In this document: one piece after another, positions 59,901-61,735 of the stretch
How the letters are laid out: every line of letters starts with the position of its first letter
How positions within the stretch are numbered: the stretch's first letter is position 1
Assembly: GCA_032622095.1 (NCBI GenBank)
Contig: CP136061.1
Coordinates: 35,721,797-35,785,796 of the forward strand
Direction of reading: 5' to 3'
Length of the DNA: 64,000 nt
Source of the DNA: Siphonodentalium dalli
Taxonomy: Eukaryota; Mollusca; Scaphopoda; Gadilida; Siphonodentaliidae
Notes under the pieces: model-generated
The model's input: only the letters and a program-made list of their open reading frames with translations
What the model was told of the DNA's origin: nothing
Databases searched by the model: none
Made by a program: the position numbers and the translations under genes

Positions 59901-60916
59901 CGAGATCTCGGAAACGGGTGGAGCTATCGACTTGAAATTTGGTATGTGAATGTATCTTGCCCCGGATACGAATTTTATCGGGTTGCCGAGCCCGTGCGAC
60001 GCCAGCTTCGCGCATGCGCAGACGAGATCTCGGAAACGGGTGGAGCTATCGACTTGAAATTTAGTATGTGAATGTAACTTGCCCCGGATACAAATTTTAT
60101 CGGGTCGCCGAGCCCGTGCGACGCCAGCTTCGCGCATGCGCAGACCAGATCTCGGAAACGGGTAGAGCTATCGACTTGAAATTTGGTTTTTGAATAGCGC
60201 TGGGTAGAGCTATTGACTTGAAATTTGGTTTTTGAATAGCCCGGACAACGTCGGGCTCATCGGCTAGTGTTATATAAAACAAACATATTCATTAATTGTG
60301 AGACAAGAAAATGAGGATTTCATTTGGCCAAAGTTTTTTTAATGTGGCCAAAAAAAAAATCAGAATTGGCCAAAAGATTTTTCATCCCAGCGTGAGCACT
60401 ATACCCTGCACATCAGGCTAGAATCATCAAATTTATCCTCTGGGGACCTCATTCTGCATGGCCTCATCTGCTATGGGAGACCTAGACACAGATATAAGTT
60501 CCCAGATGGTGAAGATTGTGATGTGCACCCATATAGCAGATGATTTATTGAAGTTATGTCTACATAAAATGACACTTCCTGAAACGACATATATGGAACA
60601 TATGTCGTTCCATATATGACGTTCCACTCGTGAACCGTACAGCGACATATATGTCGTTCTACTTGCCAAAGGGTTAATTCTGTTATAAATTTACTTCAAC
60701 AAACAATATTTACACTGCTTCTCCCTGTTAGTATTTAATATTCCATTTTATCTCCAGAGGTTGCGGAGAGAGTTTTCAACAGGTGCATGAAGATGGGCTC
60801 TGTGAAAAATGCCGAAAGCAAGGATTTTGAGGTGGAATTCACTTATGAGTTCCTGGATGACGCATACTGTGATTGGAGGGACAAAGAGGGAACCACTGAT
60901 GTGGGGTCGACAACAG
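14731..60916 (+). CDS. TRPA1: TRPA1-like channel, N-terminal ankyrin part (17 exons, 3' part outside window)
   Basis: The joined exons (14731-14940, 16103-16274, 18412-18506, 20770-20778, 25953-25976, 40181-40372, 42112-42330, 43161-43254, 44382-44577, 46807-46990, 48970-49077, 51128-51216, 52536-52682, 53895-54006, 56015-56151, 58310-58431, 60758-60916) give 2269 nt, 756 codons plus one base, with no stop. Every junction is GT/AG and phases match throughout. The protein has an ~100-residue lead-in, about 16 ankyrin repeats (TPLH-type turns near residues 108, 141, 208, 245, 278, 321, 354, 387, 420, 453, 489, 522, 556, 589, 622 and 655), then a non-ankyrin linker (663-756). TRPA1 family members are tetrameric cation channels of the plasma membrane that sense irritants, heat or cold, with a large cytosolic ankyrin domain before six membrane helices. 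No membrane segment is reached here. A TRPA paralogue rather than strict TRPA1 is possible. Family call very likely; subfamily less so. Confidence 0.9.
15119..15555. repeat. Hairpin plus ~75-bp tandem repeat array (family I sequence)
   Basis: A palindrome (GATAATAAGTTCAA...TTGAACTTATTATC, 15125-15175) is followed by about five units containing GATAACTGATAACTACTCA, TCAATGATGCCTTAGTGT and AGAAAGGGTTAAACTTAT. The units derive from the right half of the TTAA family I element. The long minus-strand open frame across it is a by-product of the repeat. Confidence 0.8.
15661..16027. mobile_element. TTAA MITE family A, copy 2
   Basis: TTAACCCTTTACCCAACA at 15661 and the inverse ending TTAA 16024-16027; both hairpins present. 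It carries the GGCCGGTTTTGGCCG segment before the right TIR. It ends 75 nt before exon 2. Confidence 0.85.
16103..16274 (+). CDS. TRPA1: TRPA1-like exon 2 (residues 71-127, first ankyrin repeat)
   Basis: A polypyrimidine tract and CAG end at 16102; the donor GTATGC starts at 16275. The exon has 172 nt and ends in phase 1. It encodes a helical lead-in (SDLLMLLKYMGPNNVKRK) and a clear ankyrin repeat containing SPLHYAARHNN and VKLLIEHGA. The G left at the end joins the next exon to restore the expected GADVN turn, which confirms the junction. Confidence 0.92.
16307..16535. mobile_element. TTAA family I element, partial
   Basis: Begins TTAACCCTTTATTGATTGAA, contains GGAATGGTCCATTATTCATC, AGTGCAGAAGGATTCC and the hairpin around CATTTGTTGAACTTATTATC. 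The right end is diverged or truncated. Confidence 0.6.
17088..17486. mobile_element. TTAA MITE family A, copy 3
   Basis: The left flank is TTAG (mutated), the right flank TTAA 17483-17486. TIRs CCCTTTACCCAACA and inverse. Both hairpins intact. Confidence 0.85.
17610..18363. mobile_element. Hairpin element family D, interrupted copy
   Basis: Typical internal family-D sequence (ACAATGTTAATTTGAGACTC, to about 17688) is followed by roughly 540 bp of unrelated sequence, then the hairpin with GAATGAGGTCCCCAGAGGG arms (18242-18335) and the right end ATTTGCAGACTTG. The unrelated segment may be another insertion. Confidence 0.5.
18412..18506 (+). CDS. TRPA1: TRPA1-like exon 3 (residues 128-159)
   Basis: The acceptor AG is at 18410-18411 and the donor GTAAAC at 18507. 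The exon has 95 nt, entering in phase 1 and leaving in phase 0. It carries an ankyrin turn (GDTPLHFAARYRRE) and then leaves the ankyrin pattern for a Lys/Glu-rich stretch (SKKKTEEQK) that continues through the two microexons. A hairpin element of the AATGAGGTCCCC family ends at 18363, 48 nt before the exon. Confidence 0.92.
19322..19745. repeat. 69-bp minisatellite with G runs
   Basis: Units starting GATTGGGGTGTGGGTTGATT recur with exactly 69-bp spacing at 19489, 19558, 19627 and 19696, preceded by two diverged units containing runs of G. Because 69 is divisible by 3 and stop-free on the minus strand, a long spurious open frame results. Confidence 0.9.
20050..20439. mobile_element. TTAA MITE family A, copy 4
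   Basis: TTAA flanks at 20050-20053 and 20436-20439, TIR CCCTTTACCCAACA with inverse. Two hairpins; the second has a small change (GTGAGGCAACC). Confidence 0.85.
20770..20778 (+). CDS. TRPA1: TRPA1-like exon 4, 9-nt microexon (residues 160-162, DSE)
   Basis: Three codons (Asp-Ser-Glu) lie between a consensus acceptor (TTCCATTACAG ending at 20769) and a strong donor (GTATGT at 20779). Both junctions are phase 0, so inclusion or skipping keeps the frame. The residues extend the charged linker begun in exon 3. It was found by reading for splice signals, not by homology, so transcript evidence is needed. Confidence 0.6.
20946..21867. mobile_element. hAT-like element with nested foldback
   Basis: TIRs TAGTGATGTGCGGTTTT at left and inverse (AAAACCGCACATCACTA) at right; flanks CTAAGCAT/CTAAGCAA (7 of 8). 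TAGTGATGTGCGG ends with an 8-bp duplication are typical of hAT. Inside, 21026-21176 is a foldback with ~65-bp arms (GAGTCCCCAGTTTATAGC..., AGTAAATTAGGTCTGG) and a GGATCATGTAATAAA outer pair near 21180 and 21550. Confidence 0.75.
21876..23397. other. Intron 4 sequence, no feature recognised
   Basis: AT-rich intronic sequence; only a short G run (23047-23055) and scattered short frames. No exon or repeat recognised. Confidence 0.5.
23398..23820. repeat. Inverted repeats around TGTCCAAGATATATATTT / AATATCTTGGACAC
   Basis: 23418-23478 is a palindrome bounded by GTGTCCAAGATAT and ATATCTTGGACAC. Its right half is repeated inverted at 23748-23810 with the same AACCATTAGTTTC flank. Likely a degraded foldback element or an inverted duplication. 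Confidence 0.55.
23907..24305. mobile_element. TTAA MITE family A, copy 5
   Basis: TTAA at both ends, TIR CCCTTTACCCAACA and inverse, two hairpins, GGCCGGTTTTGGCCGG before the right TIR. Orientation is opposite to copy 6, which lies 186 bp away. Confidence 0.85.
24492..24891. mobile_element. TTAA MITE family A, copy 6
   Basis: TTAA 24492-24495 and 24888-24891; same structure as copy 5 in reverse orientation. Confidence 0.85.
25953..25976 (+). CDS. TRPA1: TRPA1-like exon 5, 24-nt microexon (residues 163-170)
   Basis: Eight codons (ETPIEEKK) lie between an AG acceptor at 25951-25952 and a GTATGAG donor at 25977, both phase 0. The charged sequence flows directly from exon 4 and into exon 6 (VTADLDLGDLLE). 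The following intron (25977-40180, about 14.2 kb) is the largest in the gene. The acceptor has only a modest pyrimidine tract. Confidence 0.6.
26528..26932. mobile_element. Foldback element with G/C-run arms
   Basis: The left arm (GGTTAAAACACAGACTC..ACAGCTAT, AGAATTTGGAGGGGG) is inverted at 26855-26930 (CCCCCCCAAATTCTCTAG, ATAGCTGTGGAGTCTGTG, TTTTAACCACTACTGC). About 400 bp, no ORF, MITE-sized. Confidence 0.6.
27131..27579. mobile_element. TTAA MITE family A, copy 7
   Basis: TTAA 27131-27134 and 27576-27579. Longer spacer between hairpins, with three ACATTCTTTAACAATTTT-like units. Confidence 0.85.
28168..28548. mobile_element. hAT-like MITE with perfect 8-bp TSD
   Basis: Begins TAGTGATGTACTGTTTT and ends AAAACCGCACATCACTA. 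ATTGTGAT is duplicated exactly on both sides (28160-28167, 28549-28556). It shares ends with the 20946-21867 element. Noncoding. Confidence 0.85.
28839..29990. mobile_element. 1.15-kb foldback, family D core in longer inverted arms, with nested family C element
   Basis: The left AATTGACTCACCAGTCACCA and AAGCAAGTCTGAGTTTACTG face the right CAGTAAACTCCAACTTGC and ATTGGTGAGTCAATT. Both arms contain a GAATGAGGTCCCCAGAGGG hairpin and the TTTGGGGATATAAAGAAACT segment in opposite orientation. A TTAA family C element (about 29375-29564) is inserted in the middle. Confidence 0.7.
30425..30880 (+). repeat. Dispersed repeat, copy 2 (see 9403-9860)
   Basis: Shares CAACAACAACATTTCTTCAA, AATGCTAACCACTGTCAACT and GATGGGTGGGTTCCTCGAC with copy 1 at similar spacing. 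Confidence 0.6.
30881..31719. other. Intron 5 sequence, no feature recognised
   Basis: No exon, RNA or repeat recognised; a few GGTACCGG-type short motifs only. Confidence 0.45.
31720..31819. repeat. 100-bp hairpin with 21-bp arms
   Basis: AGAACCACACAGGTGTGTGAA faces TTCACACAGCTGTGTGGTTCT around a 58-nt loop. Probably a short foldback MITE. Confidence 0.6.
31913..32174. mobile_element. TTAA family I element, near complete
   Basis: TTAACCCTTTCTATACTAAA at left and TTTAGTATAGAAAGGGTTTA at right. Contains the hairpin AATAAGTTCAACAAACGACC / inverse around TATGGTCG. Same CCCTTT start and TTAA target as family A. Confidence 0.75.
32175..33093. other. Intron 5 sequence, no feature recognised
   Basis: AT-rich, no long frame, no recognised repeat. 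Confidence 0.5.
33094..33379. mobile_element. TTAA family C fragment joined to a family D hairpin
   Basis: Starts TTAACCCTTTGATGAATGGA and contains the family C arms (CCCATAGGGAGCC). It is cut near 33265 and replaced by a family D hairpin (CCCCAGAGGGTGAATTTGG...) ending in CACTATTTCAAGGCTTG at 33379. Confidence 0.6.
33826..34042. mobile_element. TA-flanked palindromic MITE family E (Tigger/pogo-like), copy 1
   Basis: TACAGTAATGCTCTAATTAA and inverse at the ends. Almost the whole ~215 bp is one palindrome (GAATTATGGGTAAC, TTAGTCGGAAATATGGC, CATTCATCGGAAAGCTCTC). CAGT ends flanked by TA fit Tc1-mariner/pogo elements. Noncoding. Confidence 0.8.
34302..35192. mobile_element. TTAA family B element carrying an inserted repeat-rich element
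   Basis: The outer element has TTAACCCTTTGAGTGCCAGG and right end CCTGGCACTCAAACGGTTAA, with a half hairpin CATTCTCTTATATATGCGAG. Inside (about 34392-35093) is a second element: hairpin GTCCCCCGAAAA/TTTTCGGGGGAC, (TCCG)n, three ~189-bp tandem units (starting 34489, 34679, 34867) and a matching CGGGGGAC at right. Confidence 0.7.
35545..35925. mobile_element. Hairpin element family D copy
   Basis: Left CAAGTCTGGATATAGTATGT, right inverse ACACACTATATCCAAACTTG. Two GAATGAGGTCCCC hairpins and the CTAATGGGTGAACATCACCA centre. Confidence 0.7.
36269..36483. mobile_element. Family E palindromic MITE, copy 2
   Basis: TA-flanked CAGTAATGCTCTAAATAATC with inverse at right; full-length palindrome. Confidence 0.8.
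36665..37435. mobile_element. hAT-like element CAGGGTGTCCGCGG...GCAGATACCCTG
   Basis: Begins CAGGGTGTCCGCGGCTCCTT with TCCTTGAATTCCTTGAAACT-type repeats and ends TGGGCAGATACCCTG after CCTTGAAACTCCTTGAATTC. GAGTA occurs on both sides (36660-36664, 37436-37440), short for hAT. No transposase frame. Confidence 0.55.
38055..38275. mobile_element. Hairpin element family D, right part
   Basis: Internal segment (GGTGACTAATGGGTGAACAT) then the GAATGAGGTCCCCGGAGGG hairpin and right end CACTATTTCAAGGCTTG. Confidence 0.65.
38299..38937. mobile_element. TTAA family I element interrupted by MITE A
   Basis: Left TTAACCCTTTATTTGCTAAA, right AGCAAGAAAAGGGTTAA. Its hairpin arm (TGAACATTTCCTAAG) is broken by MITE A copy 8 (38496-38895) and resumes GGGAACTACTCATCAATGAG. 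Confidence 0.8.
38496..38895. mobile_element. TTAA MITE family A, copy 8 (nested)
   Basis: TTAA 38496-38499 and 38892-38895; complete two-hairpin structure. Sits inside a family I element. Confidence 0.88.
38970..39135. mobile_element. Family E palindromic MITE, copy 3 (internally shortened)
   Basis: TA-flanked CAGTAATGCCCTGAATAATC; right end CATTAGTG. The central arms are partly missing. Confidence 0.75.
39587..39936 (+). mobile_element. Helitron/pearl-like nonautonomous element
   Basis: Begins TCTCTTATATATTTTGAAG after an A. Contains (TCTGTTTG)n, GATTCTCGACCGATCGTGAC, about 1.5 units of a 122-bp repeat (GATCTCGGAAACGGGTGGAG). Ends CCCGGACAACGTCGGG (hairpin), TCATCGGCTAG, then T. The 5' TC, 3' hairpin plus CTAG, and insertion between A and T are Helitron hallmarks. 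Confidence 0.8.
39937..40170 (+). repeat. Dispersed repeat shared with 411-620
   Basis: Homologous blocks in the same order as 411-620 (see there). Directly precedes the pyrimidine tract of exon 6. Confidence 0.5.
40181..40372 (+). CDS. TRPA1: TRPA1-like exon 6 (residues 171-234)
   Basis: The exon is flanked by TATGTTTTCAG (to 40180) and GTTTGT (from 40373). It has 192 nt and is phase 0 on both sides. It encodes the end of the linker, the hydrophobic helix TTVVGFLIKKGA and an ankyrin turn (GQTALHFAAMRGN), ending in a charged segment (LRDREDISVE). A Helitron-like element ends 244 nt upstream at 39936. Confidence 0.93.
40651..40837. mobile_element. TTAA family B palindromic MITE
   Basis: TTAACCCTTTCAGTGCCAAG and inverse (right flank TTAC). 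Nearly all palindrome (ATTTTTGTATCAACCCATAT, CCTTGATCATTTTTC, TATAATAATGTGATACATT). Confidence 0.75.
40903..41291. mobile_element. TTAA MITE family A, copy 9
   Basis: TTAA 40903-40906 and 41288-41291; complete structure. Confidence 0.87.
41859..42069. mobile_element. Family E palindromic MITE, copy 4
   Basis: TA-flanked CAGTAATGCCCTAATTAATC. Immediately preceded by a family D right end (CACTATTTCAAGACTTG, 41834-41850). Ends 42 nt before exon 7. Confidence 0.8.
42112..42330 (+). CDS. TRPA1: TRPA1-like exon 7 (residues 235-307, two ankyrin turns)
   Basis: The acceptor CTGCATCACAG ends at 42111 and the donor GTAAGT starts at 42331. The exon has 219 nt, phase 0/0. Two ankyrin turns are visible (LLTPLHVSC and STPLHLACAEGHLEIVRLL). 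The TA-flanked palindrome 41859-42069 ends 42 nt before the exon. Confidence 0.94.
42562..42665. mobile_element. TTAA family B element, short form
   Basis: TTAACCCTTTCAGTGCCTAT to GGCACTGAAAAGGTTAA with half of the CATTCTCATATATATGCGAG core. 104 bp. Confidence 0.7.
42770..43150 (+). repeat. Hairpin-led repeat element with TCCG minisatellite
   Basis: Begins with hairpin ATACCCCCACTTTCG/AATGGGGGGTAT, followed by 30-32-bp units of CCGTCACACTTTCTCCCTCC and two longer units containing GACTTAGAAAATT. Same layout as the inner element at 34392-35093. Occupies much of intron 7 before exon 8. Confidence 0.6.
43161..43254 (+). CDS. TRPA1: TRPA1-like exon 8 (residues 308-338)
   Basis: TTTATTTTCAG precedes the exon and GTGAGT follows at 43255. 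It has 94 nt, entering in phase 0 and leaving in phase 1. It encodes one ankyrin unit (TCLHHAIDNGHFEITKMCID). The first codon is ATG, but it is an internal methionine. Confidence 0.92.
43930..44096. mobile_element. Family E palindromic MITE, copy 5
   Basis: TA-flanked CAGTAATGCTCTAATTAATC and inverse, central part shortened on the right arm. Confidence 0.78.
44382..44577 (+). CDS. TRPA1: TRPA1-like exon 9 (residues 339-403, two ankyrin turns)
   Basis: A strong pyrimidine tract and CACAG end at 44381; the donor GTATCT starts at 44578. The exon has 196 nt, entering in phase 1 and leaving in phase 2. It encodes MFPLHLAAAAGDKEIVKLL and then ATPLHKAATFNHFEVVELL, both classic ankyrin units. Confidence 0.94.
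44707..45085. mobile_element. TTAA MITE family A, copy 10
   Basis: TTAA at both ends; the spacer between hairpins is replaced by a duplicated CAGAGTTATGCCCTGTG segment, so both hairpins carry CCCTGTGCC flanks. Confidence 0.85.
45430..45550. mobile_element. Family D hairpin, single
   Basis: TCTCCAGAGGGTGAATTTAG and inverse around GATGCTATCC/GGGCTAGCATC. Confidence 0.6.
45843..46235 (-). pseudogene. Decayed acidic protein remnant (possible transposase or zinc-finger N-terminus)
   Basis: The minus strand begins with a frame containing SGKSHKKTSHTYSSKRKAP and QRTLASLFF. After a frameshift in an A/T run it continues KPKPTEANDSDADNVLD, and after another change ends DEDDDAIETTLLSNRLDEDS and a Ser/Asp tail to a TAA. 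The 'basic stretch, then SLFFKPKP' pattern recalls N-termini of hAT/ZMYM-type transposon proteins. No catalytic domain is present. Confidence 0.4.
46287..46731. mobile_element. Two family E right-halves in direct orientation with an inverted 32-bp repeat
   Basis: Each half reads TTGCCATATTTCCGACTAAA to CATTACTGTA (ends 46402 and 46731). CTTCAAATGTTTTGCGCATT (46287 on) recurs inverted at 46612-46644, so the first half is flanked by sequence that is inverted at the second. Origin unclear. Confidence 0.5.
46807..46990 (+). CDS. TRPA1: TRPA1-like exon 10 (residues 404-465)
   Basis: The acceptor TTTATTTCAG ends at 46806 and the donor GTAACC starts at 46991. The exon has 184 nt, phase 2 in and phase 0 out. 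The AG two bases further on would give an early stop, so this acceptor is preferred. Two ankyrin units are seen (FTALLLAACYGHKQTLELL; DKTCIYLAAEENKYEALE). A G-rich minisatellite begins about 120 nt after the exon. Confidence 0.92.
47112..47870 (+). repeat. ~50-bp minisatellite with variable G runs
   Basis: About 15 units of GGTGATAACCAATTTATCTT + GAACCCCAATCTC + G(4-27) + AACCTACAG. It begins within 125 nt of exon 10's donor. The G runs (up to about 27) are likely to vary in length and to be assembly-sensitive. Confidence 0.9.
48354..48478. mobile_element. Family D hairpin, left part
   Basis: CAAGCCTTGAAATAAGGTGT then the GAATGAGGTCCCCAGAGGG hairpin ending CATTCTGC; cut where the next family D copy begins. 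Confidence 0.65.
48502..48912. mobile_element. Family D element with exact 8-bp TSD
   Basis: TCAAGCCTGGGAATAGTGTG at left, AGACACTATTTCCAAGCTG at right, flanked exactly by TTTCATGC (48494-48501, 48913-48920). Two hairpins; ends 57 nt before exon 11. Confidence 0.75.
48970..49077 (+). CDS. TRPA1: TRPA1-like exon 11 (residues 466-501)
   Basis: TTGAATTTCAG precedes the exon and GTAAGT follows at 49078. It has 108 nt, phase 0/0. It encodes the end of one repeat (TLLSYPLIKELINVGDRYD) and an ankyrin turn (TEPLHIAAHNGYMEICK). Confidence 0.92.
49933..50600 (+). mobile_element. Candidate tRNA-derived SINE interrupted by a family B MITE
   Basis: TAGCCCAGTGG (49942-49952) matches a pol III A box and GTTTCAAATCTC (50367-50378) a degenerate B box. 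GGGCAAGGTCACTT and GTGAAGCGCTTGGGG downstream resemble SINE body/tail motifs. The TTAA family B element 49978-50290 splits it. After removal the A-B spacing (about 116) is still longer than in a tRNA, so the call is tentative. Confidence 0.45.
49978..50290. mobile_element. TTAA family B element (nested)
   Basis: TTAACCCTTTCAGTGCCATG to CCTGGCACTGAAAGGGTTAA; one CATTCTCTTATATATGCGAG hairpin. Inserted at a TTAA in the candidate SINE. Confidence 0.8.
50797..51050. mobile_element. Family D double-hairpin element, exact 8-bp TSD
   Basis: CAAGCCTTGAAATAGTGTGT and inverse at the ends; two complete hairpins in tandem that are also inverted to each other. AGTGTGAT duplicated at 50789-50796 and 51051-51058. 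Confidence 0.88.
51128..51216 (+). CDS. TRPA1: TRPA1-like exon 12 (residues 502-530)
   Basis: A T-rich tract ends in CAG at 51127; the donor GTATGT at 51217 is preferred over a weaker GT at 51221. The exon has 89 nt, entering in phase 0 and leaving in phase 2. It contains LLLDNEADIDSKN and the turn QTPVHLAAKFGRT. Confidence 0.92.
51256..51600 (+). repeat. Two-unit dispersed repeat (also 61470-61735)
   Basis: Units contain GATGATAACTTTAGTAAGTC, TGAACTGAATGGAATG, AATTTGGTATGTG and AAAATACAGGTCAA. It resembles tandem cores of Helitron-type elements, but no termini were identified. A fragment also lies at about 27910-27990. Confidence 0.55.
51816..52246. mobile_element. Family D element
   Basis: Left GCCTGGATATAGTGTGTCTG, right ACACACTATTTCAAGGCCTG; two hairpins around the GATACTTTCAGAGAAGATGA centre. 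Confidence 0.65.
52269..52512. mobile_element. TTAA family C element, abuts exon 13
   Basis: TTAACTCTTTCATGACAGGA and right end TCCAGTGATGGAAGAGTTAA. Two hairpins with CATTCTCTTA arms. Ends 23 nt before exon 13. Confidence 0.75.
52536..52682 (+). CDS. TRPA1: TRPA1-like exon 13 (residues 531-579)
   Basis: TTTTATAG ends at 52535 and GTAAGA starts at 52683. The exon has 147 nt, phase 2 on both sides. It encodes NIVREILHRDKRAVNDED and an ankyrin unit (NTPLHLCALFGNAKAAEVL). A TTAA-flanked hairpin element ends at 52512, 23 nt before the exon, so part of the 3' splice region lies next to or within the repeat. Confidence 0.93.
53251..53443. mobile_element. Family E palindromic MITE, copy 6 (nested)
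   Basis: TA-flanked CAGTAATGCCCAAAGTAATT with inverse; part of the central arm is missing. Confidence 0.78.
53570..53790 (+). mobile_element. Possible LINE (RTE-type) 3' tail
   Basis: TACCAAATTTGAGTCGAATC, CAAGCAGTTTTTGAG, then (CATA)n/(CA)n resembles 3' ends of RTE-type LINEs. No ORF. Confidence 0.35.
53895..54006 (+). CDS. TRPA1: TRPA1-like exon 14 (residues 580-617)
   Basis: The acceptor TTTGGACTTTCAG ends at 53894 and the donor GTAGGT starts at 54007. The exon has 112 nt, phase 2 in and phase 0 out. It encodes an ankyrin unit with aspartate in place of the usual histidine (TPLDCAASKGWTKTARVLL). The right end of a transposon (about 52924-53875) lies only 19 nt before the exon. Confidence 0.92.
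54049..54707. mobile_element. TIR element GAGTGACTTCGAGATCGG
   Basis: GAGTGACTTCGAGATCGG at left and CCGATCTCGAAGTCACTC at right; subterminal CGCAGC/GCTGCAG motifs. About 660 bp, no ORF, begins 43 nt after exon 14's donor. Confidence 0.7.
54735..54870. mobile_element. Family I fragment
   Basis: Hairpin GATAATAAGTTCAACAAATG / inverse with CTCATTGATGAGTAGT and CCTTCTGCACTT flanks typical of family I. Confidence 0.6.
55156..55370. mobile_element. TTAA family B palindromic MITE, nearly perfect
   Basis: TTAACCCTTTCAGTGCCAAG to CTTGGCACTGAAAGGGTTAA; the whole 215 bp folds on itself around AGAGCTCTAAGAGCTCT. Confidence 0.88.
55719..55972. mobile_element. Family D double-hairpin element, exact 8-bp TSD
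   Basis: CAAGCCTTGAAATAGGGTGT and inverse; TGTGTAAT duplicated at 55711-55718 and 55973-55980. Ends 42 nt before exon 15. Confidence 0.9.
56015..56151 (+). CDS. TRPA1: TRPA1-like exon 15 (residues 618-662)
   Basis: TTTATTTTCTAG ends at 56014 and GTGAGC starts at 56152. The exon has 137 nt, phase 0 in and phase 2 out. It encodes the last typical ankyrin turn (TTPLHLASRFGHDDMVKLL) and a final degenerate one (LNCLDLAIEHNN). Confidence 0.93.
56790..57214. mobile_element. Family D element
   Basis: Left AAGTCTGGATATATTATTTT, right ACACACTATATCCAGGCTTG; two hairpins with the AGGTGAACATTACCAACTTC centre. Confidence 0.65.
57228..57450. mobile_element. Family I fragment
   Basis: AAATGTTCAGATAATAATTT and inverse around CAGCCATAGGTCG, then CAAATGAATAATAGACCATT and GACAATCCATTTTGTAAGGA. 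Confidence 0.6.
57640..58158 (+). pseudogene. 5'-truncated LINE (CR1/L2-type) 3' end
   Basis: The frame to TAG 58011-58013 reads KLATFCYRYFNSSAPAYISD, LYVPGRDNLSS, APSVWNSISLNIRRS and IDIFKQRLKTHLF, the signature ORF2 C-terminus of CR1/L2 LINEs. After a short 3' UTR it ends AAGCGCTATATAAAATGC and ATTATTATTATT, the typical L2-like tail. The reverse transcriptase core is absent. Confidence 0.8.
58310..58431 (+). CDS. TRPA1: TRPA1-like exon 16 (residues 663-703, post-ankyrin linker)
   Basis: CCCGTTAACAG ends at 58309 and the donor GTTAGT starts at 58432. The exon has 122 nt, phase 2 in and phase 1 out. It encodes ESTALTIINSEDWMQALRNE and a basic helix (PMRKLIRKMP). In the TRPA1 family the segment after the last ankyrin repeat contributes electrophile-sensing cysteines in vertebrates; no cysteine is present in this exon. 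Confidence 0.9.
58858..59731 (+). mobile_element. Helitron/pearl-like element 1 with 122-bp tandem core
   Basis: Begins TCTCATATATATTTTGAAG. Contains (CTGT)n, GATTCTCGACCGATCGGGAC and about five units spaced 122 bp (GCGCATG at 59040, 59162, 59284; then 59406 as CACATG). Ends CGTCGGGCTCATCGGCTAG after hairpin CCCGGACAACGTCGGG. Includes a broken internal copy of the terminal hairpin (59460-59485). No Rep/helicase. Confidence 0.82.
59732..60267 (+). mobile_element. Helitron/pearl-like element 2, head-to-tail with element 1
   Basis: Starts TCTCATATATATTTTGAAG immediately after the CTAG of element 1. About three 122-bp units; ends with the same hairpin and CATCGGCTAG, then T. Confidence 0.82.
60570..60665. 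repeat. ACGACATATATG/CATATATGTCGT palindrome cluster
   Basis: GAAACGACATATATGGAACA, CATATGTCGTTCCATATATG and GCGACATATATGTCGTTC are interleaved inverted copies, followed by AAGGGTTAA. Probably the right part of another TTAA hairpin family. Confidence 0.5.
60758..60916 (+). CDS. TRPA1: TRPA1-like exon 17 (residues 704-756)
   Basis: ATTTTATCTCCAG ends at 60757 and the donor GTTTGT starts at 60917. The exon has 159 nt, phase 1 on both sides. It encodes EVAERVFNRCMKMG and an acidic/aromatic segment (FEVEFTYEFLDDAYCDW), matching the pre-membrane linker layout of TRPA channels. The next exon should carry the pre-S1 region; none is clearly recognisable before position 64000. Confidence 0.9.
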
Positions 60917-61092
60917 GTTTGTTTTTTAATTTTTTGTTTACAAATGGATATGTACCAATATATTATTTACTCTAGATAACTACACTTAACATATTTTAGT
61001 TGCCAAATTCATACATAGATGGTTTTTTTCCTAATTGACTGATTATTTTAAATGGAATTTTTTTTTAATGAGATGCTGACATGCTTCTCATC

Positions 61093-61338
61093 TTAACCCT
61101 TTCGTGATGGGAGCTTCCTGAAATTTTGCAAAAACCCTGTGCCAATGCATTATTTTATCGCATATATAAGAGAATACATTGGCCAAACAATATTTACCTT
61201 GACCTCGTAATCTGGGGCATTCTGTTATATTTGTGAAGCTCCCGAAAGGAGACTTGCATATATAAGAAAATGCACTGGCACAGTGTCTTTAATGCTTCAC
61301 CAGCGCAGTTCCCGTCATGAACCTCATGAAAAGGTTAA
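61093..61338. mobile_element. TTAA family C element
   Basis: TTAACCCTTTCGTGATGGGA to TGAACCTCATGAAAAGGTTAA-type end; CCTGTGCCAATGCATT/AAATGCACTGGCACAG arms. Confidence 0.75.
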
Positions 61339-61469
61339 ACTGAAAACTCAGTTTCTAATTAGGCCAGCCAAGTAAATTTTTCCTGTTTCTCAGGCCAACA
61401 ACATGTATATTTATATTTTATTTTATTATTATAAAATGGGATGTATTATGCTATTGGGCTGTCCGTTCA

Positions 61470-61735
61470 TCTGTCTGTTTTTTTTTTAATTTTTGGATGA
61501 TAACTTTAGTAAGTCTGAACTGAATGGACTGAAATTTGGTATGTGGGTTTACCAGCACAAAATACAGGTCAAGTTCGAATTTGGGTCCCCCCGCCAATTT
61601 TCACCCTTCTGTTGGAATATGCACTAATTTTTTTCATTTCCAGATGATAACTTTAGTAAGTCTGAACTGAATGAAATGAAATTTGGTATGTGAGTTTACT
61701 AGCCCAATATACAGGTCAAGTTTGAATTACCCAAG
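61470..61735 (+). repeat. Two-unit dispersed repeat (see 51256-51600)
   Basis: GATGATAACTTTAGTAAGTC, TGAACTGAATG and AATTTGGTATGTGGGTTTAC occur twice, ~160 bp apart. Confidence 0.55.

Larger units (their letters stand above)
58466..60396. mobile_element. Probable hAT-like insertion splitting a family D hairpin and hosting both Helitrons
   Basis: The left AGGGTTCACGCCAATGGCCA is loosely inverted at right (TTGGCCAAAAG...CAGCGTGAGC). Outside, GCAGAATGAGG-type (58457-58465) and CACTATACCCTGCACA (60395 on) fit the two sides of one family D hairpin. The boundaries are approximate. Confidence 0.4.

Noticed and set aside
58810-60282. Several 75-157-codon minus-strand frames with VARARRPDKIRIRGK
   Set aside because: Translations of the 122-bp Helitron core repeat, not a gene.
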